Shown here in pieces: positions 1-11,996 of a stretch of 64,000 nucleotides of DNA. The notes beneath the pieces are model-generated. The model saw nothing but the letters and a program-made list of their open reading frames with translations, was not told the origin of the DNA and did no database searches. Each line of letters opens with the position of its first letter. The first letter of the stretch is position 1. A program made the position numbers and the translations under genes. The stretch is from Pohlia nutans (lineage: Eukaryota; Streptophyta; Bryopsida; Bryales; Mniaceae), in assembly GCA_022496805.1 (NCBI GenBank), contig CM040097.1, positions 20,636,072 through 20,700,071 on the forward strand, given 5' to 3'.

Positions 1-28
<28 letters not shown>
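1..28. repeat. (AT)n microsatellite at window edge
   Basis: Alternating AT dinucleotides run from the first base of the window; the true left end lies outside. Confidence 0.95.
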
Positions 29-31
<3 letters not shown>

Positions 32-1820
32 GCGGCCGCCATTTAGGGTTCAGCAGCACCCCATGGCCAACCTTAAAAAAAATTAAAAATTAAAAAGTTT
101 TTATTTATTTATTTTTATTTTATTTTATTTTATTTTTTTGGTTTGCTCCCATTGTTTAGGATTCAGCAGCCACAACTGAAGAAAAAGTAGAAGAAAAAAA
201 AGACAAGGAAGACAAAAAGGAAGACAAAAGAAAGACAAGAAGAAAGACAAGAGGGAGACAAGAAAGAAGACAAGAAAGAAGACAAGAAAGAAATCAAGAT
301 GAAAAAGAAAATATAAAAGAAAAGATAACAGAAAAGATAAAAGAAAAGATAAAGATAAGAATAAAAAATAATTAAAATAATTATTTGTTTACAATGTAAG
401 GGATTGAAGAAAGACAATAATTGTCGTGTTTTTAAAAAAAGAGTTAAACAAAAAGAAATTATGCGCTTGGGGACCAAGTGCATGATTATATGGCCAAGTG
501 CGTAAATAGCGAATTGTGTGTTAAAGGAGTTTTTAAGGGGCTATGATTTTGGACTTTGGAAGGTTGACATCAAAAGAGTGTGTAAGATGTATGTTTTTAG
601 CATTTACATACTTCGCATAGTGGCAATGCTTTTAAAATTATGTTACATACCGTAAGGGCAATTGCATCCAAGATTTGTTCCAATCAAAATTCCTATATAA
701 TTTATGTATGTTTCTTAAACACTTGCATCTACCAGTGAGTACTAAATTTTGTAAAAGGATTGCACTTTGTGTATTTACTAGTAGAACAATGATTAGTGTT
801 TCTAATCCATGAAAGTGTGAGCATATACATGAACGCCTCTAAATCTTGCAAAAAGAATTCCTAAAGCCATAACTTTTGAAAGCATAACAAAGTTACTTTT
901 CTGATTTTTGGACATACATAGAATCCAACATGTACCTAGAAGCTAGGGTTCTAGTGCACTAGGACTAAAAAGATATGTTGATTTTCTTAGTGTGTTGGGC
1001 CAACGCAAACACTACTTATTTCCTGTTCCTCGAATAGAAGTTCTAAATCTTTATAACAAATACTATCGTTGTCCAACCTCTTACTTCTTGATATACCCCT
1101 TAAAGTAAAGTGACACCCATGAAAGATGTTCAAAACCCTAGTATCCAACGATGTGTTGGGCTTGAAATTCCTATCACCTTGTATAATAGATCTCAAAGAA
1201 CATATTAAATTCAATTTATTTTCAAGAATTCTTCAAAAAAAATAGGATGAAAAGAAGACATATAGTCACATCTATTAAAAATATATCAAAAATAAATTTA
1301 CAATATTTTTATCAAAAAATTGCTCATAACAAAGAGGTTTGACCATTTTGCAAGGCTCTAATCCTAAAAGGATTAACAACATTAATTCCAATGAAACGAT
1401 TGAACAAGAAATTGACACACTTATCACAAAAAAGCGTTGGGAGTTGTTGCATCCGCAATTCAATCCCTAACAACGAACGAAGGTTTGATGGCATCATAAT
1501 GCGTTCGTCACACTTTCAAGACTCTTAAGAACCATGTTTTGTTGTCTTAGACTCATGCGAACCTAGTTTTAAAATGTGATTCTAATAATACTATTTTTAA
1601 CTATCAAATTCTATTTACATCAAAAGATATAATTTAACATGTGCTATAGAGGTGCTATGGAGGATCTGGACAAAGGATGTTTTTAAGGATTAAAAGACAT
1701 ACTAAGGCCCATCTCATAGGTTTACTTTATTTTTTGGAAGAATCTTACTCATAACTTCTAATTCATTAAACAAAATAGGGTTTTTAAATGCCAAAACAAA
1801 ATGGGTATTTAAAATACAAT
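29..1820. other. AT-rich intergenic DNA, no gene seen
   Basis: Contains a T-rich stretch (about 85-140) and a purine-rich, GAAAA/GACAAG-type low-complexity tract (about 174-370). Open frames here are by-products of that composition. No family motif, splice structure or RNA gene is visible. Confidence 0.6.
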
Positions 1821-2016
1821 ACCTATCATGAACCATTTTTCAAAATCGTAGTTTAATCTATAGAGAAGCAGTGGTGCAAGGTGGGGCAATACCCATCACA
1901 AACCGTTTTTTGAAATTGTAGTTTTATCTCTATTGAAGTGGTGGTGTGGATGGGAGCAAATACCCATCATGATGCAATTTTGGAAATTGTAGTTTTATCT
2001 TTGTGGTGCGGTGGTG
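1821..2016. repeat. Diverged tandem repeat, about 71 bp x 3
   Basis: Three successive units start near 1821, 1891 and 1962. Each opens with ACC(T/C)ATCA and carries a GTAGTTT(T/A)ATCT segment. Period is 70-71 bp. No coding content. Confidence 0.75.
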
Positions 2017-2266
2017 GTTGTCATCTGCTTGGATTTTTAGGGTTTCATGTATTCAATTGGTGTGTTTTGCAATTCCAGGTCCTTTTCTTGTATTTCGCTC
2101 AGCCATGACACACTTTCCTAGCAGCCATCATTAGAATATAAATGAGAGTCAGAAACACCAACACCTTTCAGCAATTTCATATCACGTCTATGATTTGTAA
2201 TGTTTTGGCCGAACCAATCAATCACTTAGGTTTGTAAATTGTAAACTTGATTGCTACACTTACTAC

Positions 2267-2530
2267 ATCGGCTTCGGTTCTTCTGACCATCGGGATCTGC
2301 AATCGTTAAACGACTGCAAATTTGTATTTTTGGTTTAGCGACTGCAATTTTTGGAATTTTGGGGCATATAGTATACCGTTGGAAAGGTCTTGAAAATACC
2401 TTTCCAACGGGACATTACACGTCCAAAAATTCTAGAAATTGCAGTCGCAAAACAAAAAGAAAAATTTGTAGTCGTTTAGCGATTGTAAATTAGACTGGTC
2501 AAAATATCCGTAGCCAATTTCGGCTACGGT
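2267..2530. repeat. Long imperfect hairpin (fold-back, possible MITE)
   Basis: A left arm (about 2298-2363) and right arm (about 2423-2490) are inverted copies sharing blocks such as TTTAGCGACTGCAA and TTGCAGTCGC. A perfect 13-bp inner stem (2376-2388 with 2398-2410) closes on a 9-nt loop. A second small palindrome, CCGTAGCC/GGCTACGG, lies at 2509-2529. The pairing suggests a fold-back MITE or a small-RNA-producing hairpin. No target duplication was identified. Confidence 0.75.
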
Positions 2531-3739
2531 TATTTTTGGCATAGTTTTCTATTAGTGACTGTAGGACCAACAACTAAAAATAATAAATTAGTCTGTTATC
2601 CATTGATCAAGGTAGTTAACACTTTAGCAACCACAGTTAGCCATCGAGCTTTTTAGCAACCTTAGACTTAGAACAATCCATAGGGACAACCGGTTAGTTC
2701 TTGGGTAGCATAGATGCACAACACTTAATATGACAAGGTTAGGCCAAATTAATGGTCACTACCTGATTAGAGAGCATGTACGCAACACTCAAAATTGTTT
2801 GGACCAACATCGCTAGAATAAATGAATCTTCAATCCCTAAACATATAGTTGAACCGAAAGTTGAGGGTCACCATAATTTTGAGGAACCAGTCCCATCGCC
2901 AACCTTGACTAACCTTGTGGACGTCATAATGGCACCCAAAATCTTGTAGGGTTTGTAGGACCGGGGGTCTAGATCCTTTTCAGGCGTAATTAGTGGGGGT
3001 CTTGGTCATGGGCCATGTTTTAGACTCTACTTGATTAATCCTTAGAGGAAATACTAAGCCCGATGGGCTTAGTTTTGAGGGAATAATAGAAAAATCTTTA
3101 GTTATTGTGCACCAAAAAAAGAATAGATTGGAGCTTTGGAAAGGTCATGGAAAAGCGATGATAGATTCCGCAAATACACCTCTTTTAGTAGATTGTGCAT
3201 TCCAACGAAATTGAAGGAGCAACGGTGGTAGGGAAAGGGGTGGGGGTCGGACAACTTGAGTGCATTGAGGTTGGAATCTTGCAGCAAATTCGAGGCGGGA
3301 TGAGACTACAGGAGCTGGCACTGCACATGAGTCACAATTTTTTTAAATAAATAAAAAGAGCTTGAATGGCCTAAATGAGCATGTCCCGCCAATAACATGT
3401 TGGCCAGCGCATGACTATGCATGGCAGCACAAGCTTGCTGGATGTTATTTGTTTTTTAAGTTTTTAATTTTTATTTGTTTAATCATTTTATCTATAGTAC
3501 ATGTGAACCGTCGAGACGGTCCACGTTAGCGGTAAACCTTTACCGCAAGGGTTTTGATTTATTTTGCATTATTTATTTGTCTAAAGATGGCATGTTAGCC
3601 GATTAGACAATTTTCCGTGTGGTGTGCTATTTGGTTTTGGTTTTGGTTAGCCTTTTCTATTATGCCTTTTTGTTTGAGTAATGTTAGTTGCTTATCGTTT
3701 TTTAACCGATTAACCGTGGGATTTTTGGTGTTTGTACTA
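2531..3739. other. Intergenic DNA, no gene seen
   Basis: Mixed-composition sequence with only short, unsupported open frames and no recognisable protein or RNA feature. Confidence 0.5.
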
Positions 3740-4330
3740 TTTGGCCTACTATTTTAGTCTATTACTTTGGTCTATTATTCCGGCCTATTATTTTGGGTTT
3801 TTACTTTTATCTATTCTTTTGGCCTATTCTTTTAGTCCATTCTTGTAGCCTATTCTTTTAGTCTATTTTATTAGTCCATTCTATTAGTTTATTTTAGTCT
3901 ATTCTGTTGGTTCATTATTTTAGTCTATTGTTTGCCTATTATTTTAGTTTATTATTTTAGCCTATTATTTCAGTCTATTATTTAGTCTATTATTTAGTTT
4001 ATTATTTAGTCTGTTATTTTAGTCTACTATTTTAGTTCACTAAATTAGTCTATTATTTTAGGGTATTCTTTTAGCCTTTTATTATGATCTATTCTTTTGG
4101 TCTATTACTTTATTCTATTATTTTATCCTATCCTTTTAGTCCATCCTTTTAGCCTATTATTTATTCCATCCTTTTAGCCTATTATTTATTCTATCCTTTT
4201 AGCCTACTATTTATTCTATCATTTTAACCTTTTATTTATTCTATCATGTTAGCCTATTCTTTAGTCTATTCTTTTGGTTTATTATTTTAGTTGATTAGTT
4301 AGTTTATTAGTTTGATCTATTAGGCTAATT
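3740..4330. repeat. T-rich degenerate minisatellite
   Basis: Dozens of imperfect reiterations of a 10-14 nt theme, TATT(A/C)TTTTAG(T/C)C, run almost without interruption. The unit length drifts, as expected from slippage in an unselected tract. Confidence 0.85.
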
Positions 4331-4482
4331 GGGTTTATTATTTTCTTGGTAGACTAGTGGGGGAAAAATTAGAACTCCCGGTTTGCTATGAGCAAAGTGG
4401 GAGTTTTGTGAAGATAAGAGGGAGATTAGGCCAAGTGGATGAAATCCGCTTGGATGAGCATGAGTTTTGATGAATGTAGTTT

Positions 4483-4507
4483 GGGGTGGGATTTTGAATC
4501 CCACCCC
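4483..4507. repeat. Perfect 11-bp palindrome with 3-nt loop
   Basis: GGGGTGGGATT at 4483-4493 is exactly complementary to AATCCCACCCC at 4497-4507. It lies at the edge of a GC-rich block; its function is unknown. Confidence 0.8.
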
Positions 4508-5688
4508 TATCGCTTGGGGCCCCCAATCAGTTAGTTTGGGCCCGTTAGCTAGTTTTGAATGAAGTGAGAGGCGGAGCCCTAGAGAAATCTAGATCTAGCT
4601 CTTTTGGGTGAGATTTTAGAAAATGAGGGGAGATTAGGGTAGGAATTTATGGTATGCGCGGTTTTGGATTAGTGAGGAGAGGAATTCGAGGATGGCGTGA
4701 GACTTGCGGCAGTTGGCTAGTCGCAGCAGCAGGATTCGTGTTGGCGTAGGACGAGCAAATCCAAGGCGGAGGCAGAGTGACACGGCAACAACAGCTGTGA
4801 TCGAGGAGGAAGAAGGTGTTCGATCCCAGGGAGTCGATTTCTAACGATGAGGGAGACATTGTGTGCAGGTGGCGGATCAGGGCTGCAGCGGCGGATCTGC
4901 AGGCGTTGGAGGATCTGGTGAGGTCTAGGCGACAACATCTACGGCGGCCGGATCAGTACCGACGGTGGAGGCGTTGAGAACCAAGAGCGACGGCATCGAC
5001 GGAAATCGCGGCAGCACGAAGTTGCGAATTAGCGGGCGCATGAAGTTGTGAATTTGGCGGCGTCATGGCACGGGGGCGTATCCACACTGCGAGGGAACGG
5101 CGGGGTGGCCATCACCCAACCCCGAAGGTCATCTACGACAATGCTATCGCTTGCAACAGACCTTGTCTCCCTCCCCGGGTGATATAAGGGAGGGAAGACA
5201 GGGTGATATTACAGAGAGAGTCTCCCTCTCTCACCACCGTTGCCAATTTTAGCACGTTTTTAGATCTTTGGTACTTATTGGATTGATTATAGTGATTAGG
5301 AAGAACTCTTATAAGTGTTAACCGGTGATTGTAGTTGCCAAATCGTTGGTGTATGTTTTCCTATGATTTTTATCTAATTGTTGTCAAATTGTTGGTGTGA
5401 AACCTTTATTGTGCCATTGGTGTTGTTGTGGGTGAATTTTGGTCCGGTGAGGGTTATAGCGCGGAAGCGCTGCCCAATTTTCACTGGGCCAATTCACAAT
5501 TAAAAGTCTAGAAAATTAGGAGTAAAATTAGGCTTTTGGGCACGACGCGGAAGCACTACCCAAATTTCTCAACTCCTCTTCATTCTATGATTATAGTGTC
5601 CAATTGCAAAGTGGGCTTTTTGTAGAGTTTAGCTCTCAAGGAAATGCCCAATTATGGAATCTTGATGCCCTTGTGAGTCTAAACTTAT
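4508..5688. other. GC-rich block of unknown origin
   Basis: Composition becomes GC-rich, especially 4680-5240, with many GGCGG/CGGC words. A TATA-like GATATAAGG occurs near 5181. No open frame has family resemblance. It could be a 5' transcript leader or the eroded LTR or leader of a retroelement. A short sequence, GCGGAAGC(G/A)CT, recurs near 5462 and 5547. Confidence 0.4.
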
Positions 5689-6335
5689 GTGCTGTAATTT
5701 TTGTCTATGAGTGTCAAAACCCCAATTTAAGGGTTTAATTCACCAAATTAACCCATTTTTATGGCACGTGGTGCCTAAGGGAGATTGGTGAGGTACTTGT
5801 GAGCATTCTAGTATTTATTGTTGATCATTAGAGCACTTATGAATGTGCTGTAATTTTTATACTTAAGTGCCAAAACCCTAATTAGAGGGTTTAACTCACC
5901 AAATTAACCCATTTTTATGGCACTTGGTGCCTAAGGGAGATTGGTGAGGTACTTGTGAGCATTCTAAGGTTTATTGTTGTTCATTAGGACACTTGGAATT
6001 GTGCTGTAATTTTAGGGTTAGTACGGATTTGGGGTACTTAAGTGCACCAATTGCCCAATTTAACTCCATTTTTTGAGTGCCAAGGTACTTAAGGGAAATT
6101 GGGGTAAATTGGAGCACTTCCCACCATTTTTAGGTCATTTCTAGGTCATGTGTATGTGCTGTAATTTTTAGACTTAAGTGCCAAAACCCTAATACGAGAG
6201 TTTTATTCACTAAATTGAACCCAATTAAGGCATGTGGTGCCTAGGGGGATTAGTGAGGTGTTTGAGTGTGGTTTAGTGTTTGTTGATTGTTCATTTCAAC
6301 CCCTTGTGTGTGCTGTAAGTTTCAAGCACACACCC
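5689..6335. repeat. Tandem array of 154-156 bp units (4 full copies plus a partial one)
   Basis: The anchor GTGCTGTAA(T/G)TTT recurs at 5689, 5845, 6001, 6156 and 6310, giving spacings of 156, 156, 155 and 154 bp. Units share a CTTAAGTGCCAAAACCCTAA-like segment and a GGTGCCTAAGGGAGATT-like segment. The third unit is the most diverged. Constant period with diverged sequence indicates an old satellite-like array. Confidence 0.88.
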
Positions 6336-7014
6336 GTTTTAGCCCAATTACTTTGTTTTTTACCATTTTGAGCTTAGTAAATTGCCTCACGTTTGCCTAG
6401 GTTAAAAGGAGTCCATTGCTTGGAGAATATCACACCCACCCTCGGCCGACTATATGTCATTTTGACCAGGCAACCGGTCAAAGTGCTCATAGTACATTAT
6501 GAGGAAATTGCTTGAAGTTTCTGAGATGCTTAGGTGCAGAAATTTTCAAATTCTTTTTGGGCAGCTTGGATTACCCCTTTCTGACGTTTTAAAACTAATA
6601 ATTAAGAATTTTCGCACTTGGGGGTATAACAATGCATTTGTCGCCCGTCGAACAGAAACGGACCTCTTTTGAAGTTGTAGGAGGGTATAATTTTTGTACT
6701 CATGGGTTTTACGGGCCGGGAATTGACGAAGTGTTAAAGTGGAAATTTTGGAAGTTTCAACTTACTCCAATCATGCAAATTTGGTCATACATGCATTAAA
6801 TGTTGTATTGGTACTTCATTACTACAAAACAATGTATTAAGGGGGTAGTTAAAATGGACACAAAGTTATCTGCATTTTCTACCAAAACATCAAGTCATTC
6901 AAAACACCTATGCACAATCAACCGAGTAATACACGCTACGCTATACTATATGGCTATTGTTGCTACGTAATGCAACTCATAATACCATGTGTCTCATACG
7001 ATGTACTAAACCTA
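6336..7014. other. Intergenic DNA, no gene seen
   Basis: No supported coding, RNA or repeat structure recognised. Confidence 0.4.
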
Positions 7015-7530
7015 TTAATATGCATTTAAGTCATTTTGTAAATGTTCATTGTCCATTTCTTCCAATTGTAGTGCAATACACTCCACCAAATGCGGTTTTT
7101 CTTTTGTTGAAATTTTGATCTTCGCCTCCGTCAGCTCGCCATGCACTCGCAAATTGTTCTCTTGTACAATCCCACTCCTTGTTCTTACTAGCACATTTTC
7201 CCATGAGAATATAGCCGCATCTTTGACAATCCATCCGTGTCCTTCACCAGATAGCTCCCACAATGCTTCCATCCAATTCGTATACCTTGCTCTGCTAGAT
7301 TCCCGCTCGTCTTGCATTTCCCGTCCTCTTATGGGTCAATACTACACAACCTTCATCTTCGCAGCCTACTTGCCTTATTCAAACTCCAGCATCTTCTCCA
7401 CATAGAACGATAAATTTAGTATACGTGGCACTGACACGGTAGTCCCAAAATTCATGGAATACAAATGGCATTCCCTCATTAATTAGAAGAAAGGATCAAA
7501 ATGAAGAAATCTTTGGGTCCAATTTTCAAA
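7015..7530 (-). pseudogene. Decayed protein-coding sequence, family unknown
   Basis: On the minus strand a coding-like frame runs from about 7404 to 7015. It has ordinary amino-acid composition and a recognisable word, RYTNWMEALWELSGEGHGW. Its N-terminal part is broken by TAA (7377-7375), TAG (7368-7366), TAG (7344-7342) and TGA (7338-7336). A second frame continues upstream to about 7530 with coding-like content (for example MPFVFHEFWDYRV) and joins by a frameshift near 7405. Downstream of the last stop, about 100 codons are still open from the ATG at 7317. I do not recognise the family; a transposon protein or a dead host gene are both possible. Confidence 0.5.
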
Positions 7531-8130
7531 AGCGTGCTCCTTTACACTGCGGTATTATGCTTTGTACATTCTAATACTATGTTTATTTCCCTGTTGATAA
7601 ATCAAAAAACAAAAAACATAGGATGCCAAAGTAGATAAGAAAATGAACAAATGTTTGGAGAAAAGGAAAAAAAAAAATTAGAAGGGAAGAGAAGAGAGAA
7701 ATTGAAATTGAAATGATTTATTTGGTTGAAATTGAAATTTCAAAAAAGACCTAGAAAAAATAAAATTTCACACAACAAAAAAAAATACCAAGAAAATAAA
7801 TAGGGAAAAAAAGGCGAGACACAAAACAAAAATCCCCAAAAAAAAACAAAAAAAAAACACACCAAAAAAGCCAAAAACTAAAACAAACAAAAACAAACAA
7901 AAAAGACATTTAAAAATTAATTAATTTCTAAATTTCTAAAATTTTAAAATCGTTTTTTTGGAACATCCTTAATCGAAATTAAGGCATTGTCGAATTCTTT
8001 ATCAGACTCATTCTCTGAATAGGAGTTAATGCAGTCAAAGAGGAAATCATACTAGAGATCAGTTTTGAATACTGCAAAGACTAGTGCTCTAGGTAGAGGT
8101 AGATCAGAGAAATCGACAAGAACAAAGATC
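7531..8130. other. A-rich low-complexity intergenic DNA
   Basis: Between about 7605 and 7915 the sequence is mostly runs of A with ACAAA and GAAAA words; nothing else is recognisable. Confidence 0.6.
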
Positions 8131-8246
8131 GAATCACAACTGAGCCAAAACATTGAGTCAAAACTCAACTATTAGCATTAATGAAGAAGAAAGATTGATT
8201 CACAACTAAGCCAAAATATTGAGTCAAAACTCAACTATCAGCATCA
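8131..8246. repeat. 66-bp tandem duplication (2 copies)
   Basis: A 50-bp block beginning GA(A/T)TCACAACT(G/A)AGCC at 8131 is repeated at 8197 with few differences, giving a 66-bp period. Confidence 0.85.
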
Positions 8247-9947
8247 ATCAATAGGAAGAAACGAAAAAATAGTAACACAATATTAGAAAGAAATAGGTTT
8301 CAAATCCTAATTTGAATGAAACAATAGGGTAAAGGTAGTAATTAGTCTGTGCCACAGTAAGGGATTGTAACAAAAACAAACCCTAAAACAAACACTGAAA
8401 AGATTTGTCACTTGCAAAAGCACAATAGCACCCTAATTCTCACGTAGACACAGCTTTCCTAAAGCATAGAAAAGCCAAAGAAAGAACAAGAAAAAGAACA
8501 AAGCAGAATCCTCCAAGCCTCCATCTGTGAGAAGAAATTTGATAATTCCTCAAGAGGTGGTATTCCTCACCTGTACCCATGCCACACATCGAACATTAGT
8601 TAGCCACATGACGTGCACTAGGTGTCTTCAAAATACCACAACTTGTTATCGTTGTTCACAAGAGAAAAAATCAAAACTGCAAGCAGCAAATCACAAAAAG
8701 GAGGAGCGTAGCAAGTTGTAAAAACACTCAAGCAAATTGGAGTCCTGTTGTTTGAACCTGTTGTCTGCTGATTTTAGAGCCAGGAGCCATTGTAATCGCC
8801 GCTCTGCATGCACAATACAGATCGACAAAAAGAGAGCACGGATAGCTTCACATCTGAGAAAGACTCAAAACTCAGCCTGCTTTCTAAGTAAGAGCAAAGC
8901 GCACTCCCGAGGCAAGCCATTCTTGTGGGGGAGAAATTTCAATTTTTAGAAGAATTGAAGAGGTGGGTTGGTCTTAATTTGCGATTAAGGCACAGCCTCC
9001 AATGCGCCGTCAAGAAGCGATCTGAAGAGAAGAGAGACTCATGTGTTACAGAGTCTGTCAAGTAAGTTATGCATGCGGAGCAGTAGGTAAGGGTTTTTAT
9101 AAAAATAAAAACGATTCATGTAGAGCTTGCCATGTTACCTTAATGGCTCGAAAAACGAGAAAGCAAATAAGCTTTTAGTCTCAGTCTTAGTGGCTTGAAT
9201 AATGGAATCAATATATTTAGAAGCTCCAGGCTTATTTAAAGGCGGGAGTAATTTCTTTAAAAAGAAAAAGAAAAAGAAAACTTATTTTTAAAAATTAATT
9301 ATAATTTTTTTTAAAAGAATTAAAAAATAAAATAAAAACAGTTGCAGCCTGCAGAGTCAACCGGGCCGCAACCTTGGATGGCCAATGGCTAGGGCTTTGT
9401 TTGGTCAAGGGCTAAGGTCTTGGCTGGCTAAGAGCCACGGCCTTGGCTGGCCCTTACCAACGCCGCAAAGTTTTTCGGGGTTGGCAGGCACATCCTTTGG
9501 GAAAGCACACTCAACTTTTAAAAGGCGTTTCTTGAAAGCGCATTTTAGGTATTCCTAGTATTTAATGCCCACCCCATTTCATATTCTACACAATTCACAT
9601 TTTACCTCTCAAAGGTAATGCTCTCACTACTCTTATTTTGCAAATGACACTAGTTAGGGTTGTAAAGCTCAATATATAGGTATTTTAGAATGTACACAGG
9701 TCATATTCTTTTCACCAAAAAGATTTAAAATGCATATCTACGATGATTTTAACTTTCTTTTCTTTAATTCTTTTTAGGCGTGCTTGATTGGAGCAAACAT
9801 TGTGACGCATAATAAGTTGAGGTAAACATTATTTTTAGAAAATTAATTTGTTTATTTTTTAAAACATCTCATTTCTATGTTGTTTCACCTTTAATCGTTT
9901 GATCTTACTTTTAATTACACGTAGTTATGTACAATCTCATTTTGAAC
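8247..9947. other. Intergenic DNA, no gene seen
   Basis: Short open frames around 8527-8949 have no recognisable features or splice context. A-rich runs occur near 9260-9340. Confidence 0.45.
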
Positions 9948-10500
9948 ATCCAATTTGGATTGAACATATAGGCATCAACTACCAAATTTAGCATATTTAG
10001 TCTTAGGAACTCAAATTTTTCATAAATTTCTCTAATTTAAAAGACAAACTCCACGTTAGGGCTAGAGATTAGGAGCACCCAAATTTCATGTTGGGTTTCA
10101 AAATTTATAATGAAAAATGCTAAATTTAGCATATTTTGCCATACATGCTCAAATTTGATGTAGATTTCCACAATTCAAAAGAAAAACAACACATTAGGGC
10201 CCCTAGAAGTTAGGGGCATCCAAATTTCATGTTGTGTTCCGAGATTTATAGTCAATAGTTGCTAAATTTAGGAGATTTTGCCATACATGCTTGAATTTGA
10301 TGTGGATTTCCGCAATTCGAAAACAAATAGCACGCTGGGATCCTTAGAGGTTAGGAGGCACCCAAATTTCATGTTGGGTTCCAATATTTATAATTAAAAG
10401 CAGCTAATTTTAGCAATGCACACATGAATTTGCTGCGGATTTTTGCAATTTGAAAGCAATACAAAACATTACGGTCTATAGAGCTTGAGAAAGTCGCTTA
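9948..10500. repeat. Tandem array, about 141 bp period
   Basis: The anchor CA(C/T)CCAAATTTCATGTTG recurs at 10076, 10218 and 10359 (spacings 142 and 141). A more diverged unit starts at 9948. Each unit also has a CTAAATTTAG-type core and a TTTGATGT(A/G)GATTT(C/T) segment. A further, badly eroded unit may lie near 10760-10920. Confidence 0.85.
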
Positions 10501-11053
10501 GTGTAAATTTTGGGTACATATGAGTGTACAAAGGGTATTTAATGGGGGGCTATGAAATAATTGGAATATTATACTATTTATAGTATATTTAGGATATATT
10601 CCATATATTCTAATAATATATCTAAAATATTTTTAAATTGGTTTTAAAACACCCTATATTACTTCTATAAATTTATAATTTTTATCTGAAATGAATAATA
10701 GACACCCTATATTTGTTCTCTCATAGTTATTTAAATTCTCGACAGTGACTTCCATGGGCTGTAGGGATTACTGGCCTTGAAATTTCATCTTGGTTTTTTT
10801 AAAATTATAAATTCAATGTGGTAAATGTGGTTTTTTAGTTTAAAAAGTTCAAATTTGACTTAGATTTGTTAAATACAAACCTCAAACCCAAATTTGAGCC
10901 TCTACAGCTTTGAAGCCTCCTATACTTAATGTTTGTTGCTATGAATTCAAAGCATGAGTTGTTTTATTTATTTTTTCCTAAAAATTCTTTTTAACGTGCA
11001 TTAGTTTAGTTTCAATCTTAGTGGTGTGACCTATACATGGAGTAACTACTAGT

Positions 11054-11503
11054 ATGGAGTCTACAACACTATCATTTGCATGGGCTTTTGCAGATCATCG
11101 TATGACGTTCAAAGTTGACGGATTATTCCATCACCTCGAGGCAGTGATGTAGTGTCCTTTGAAAGAAGAGGATAATTACACATATGAGCAGATCGCCTCC
11201 ATTTTAGAGGGTGACTTAAAAGTGGGTAGCATTCCCTCTCCGGTGGCGAAAACCATGGTCATGAGAGCGTTAGATTATGCTAATCTTGGGACCCCTTCAT
11301 AGATTAGAGGACTACTTGAGGAGCAACAGTTGAAGAGCGAGAGAAGAGAGGACGTAGAAACTCAGTCTTCTAAGGTGATTATTGAGACTCAAGAGATGGA
11401 GCAGTAGTACAGATCGAGAAAGTAGTCAAGGGAGAACCCTTTGATGTAGTAGGATAGTGCAAATATTATTTACTTTATAGTGTGTGCCTTCATTTTTATA
11501 TGA
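11054..11503 (+). pseudogene. Coding relic interrupted only by TAG codons
   Basis: From an ATG at 11054 one frame reads coding-like protein (for example YTYEQIASILEGDL and IRGLLEEQQLKSERREDV). In-frame TAG codons occur at 11150, 11300, 11405, 11423, 11447 and 11450. There is no TAA, TGA or frameshift until TGA at 11501. Several stops sit where glutamine would fit a Gln-rich context, while other CAG codons in the same frame survive. CAG-to-TAG is a C-to-T change in CHG context, the plant DNA-methylation context. The family is not recognised; a Gag-like or transposon-associated protein is possible. Stretch composition alone supports the coding origin. Confidence 0.55.
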
Positions 11504-11996
11504 GATGAAGCATTTTATTTTTATTTTTTATCAGATAGTAATAAAACAATATTGCACATTATGTTTAATTTTCTTTTAATACATGGAAAATTTGATGTGA
11601 ATGAATGTATTGTTGCTATTTTTAAAAATGATAAAATATGAAATTTCAGGGGGGTGAAATTTTATAAAAGTGCAAATTTTGCACCATCGTGGCCATCGGA
11701 CAATGCATTTGAATAAGCGCAAAAATTGCTAATTTTGTGTTTTAAGGGTTAATATTCGAAGAGGTTCAATTTATTTTCAAAATCATCAATTTGATCACAA
11801 TTGATAAAACAATATTGCACATTATGTGAGTGTTATACTCTTCTTACATCCTCCTTAAGTCATCTGATAGTAGATTTTCCTATTTCTCATGGAGTTTTTT
11901 TGTTTTATATCATTGAAGGAGGAGATGATGTTAATTTGTGAGAATTCTTACATTCGAGGATTGTTGTACAACACTCAAGTAAGAGTAATCTTCAAC

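Noticed and set aside
163..483. 106-codon minus-strand frame rich in Phe/Leu/Ser
   Set aside because: Antisense of a purine-rich low-complexity tract; membrane-like look is a compositional artefact.
11054..11503. TAG as a glutamine codon (variant nuclear code)
   Set aside because: ERF, POC1 and the ERF/Gag frames use CAG/CAA normally and contain no in-frame TAG; the glyoxalase I frame ends at TAG. Decay of a single locus is simpler.
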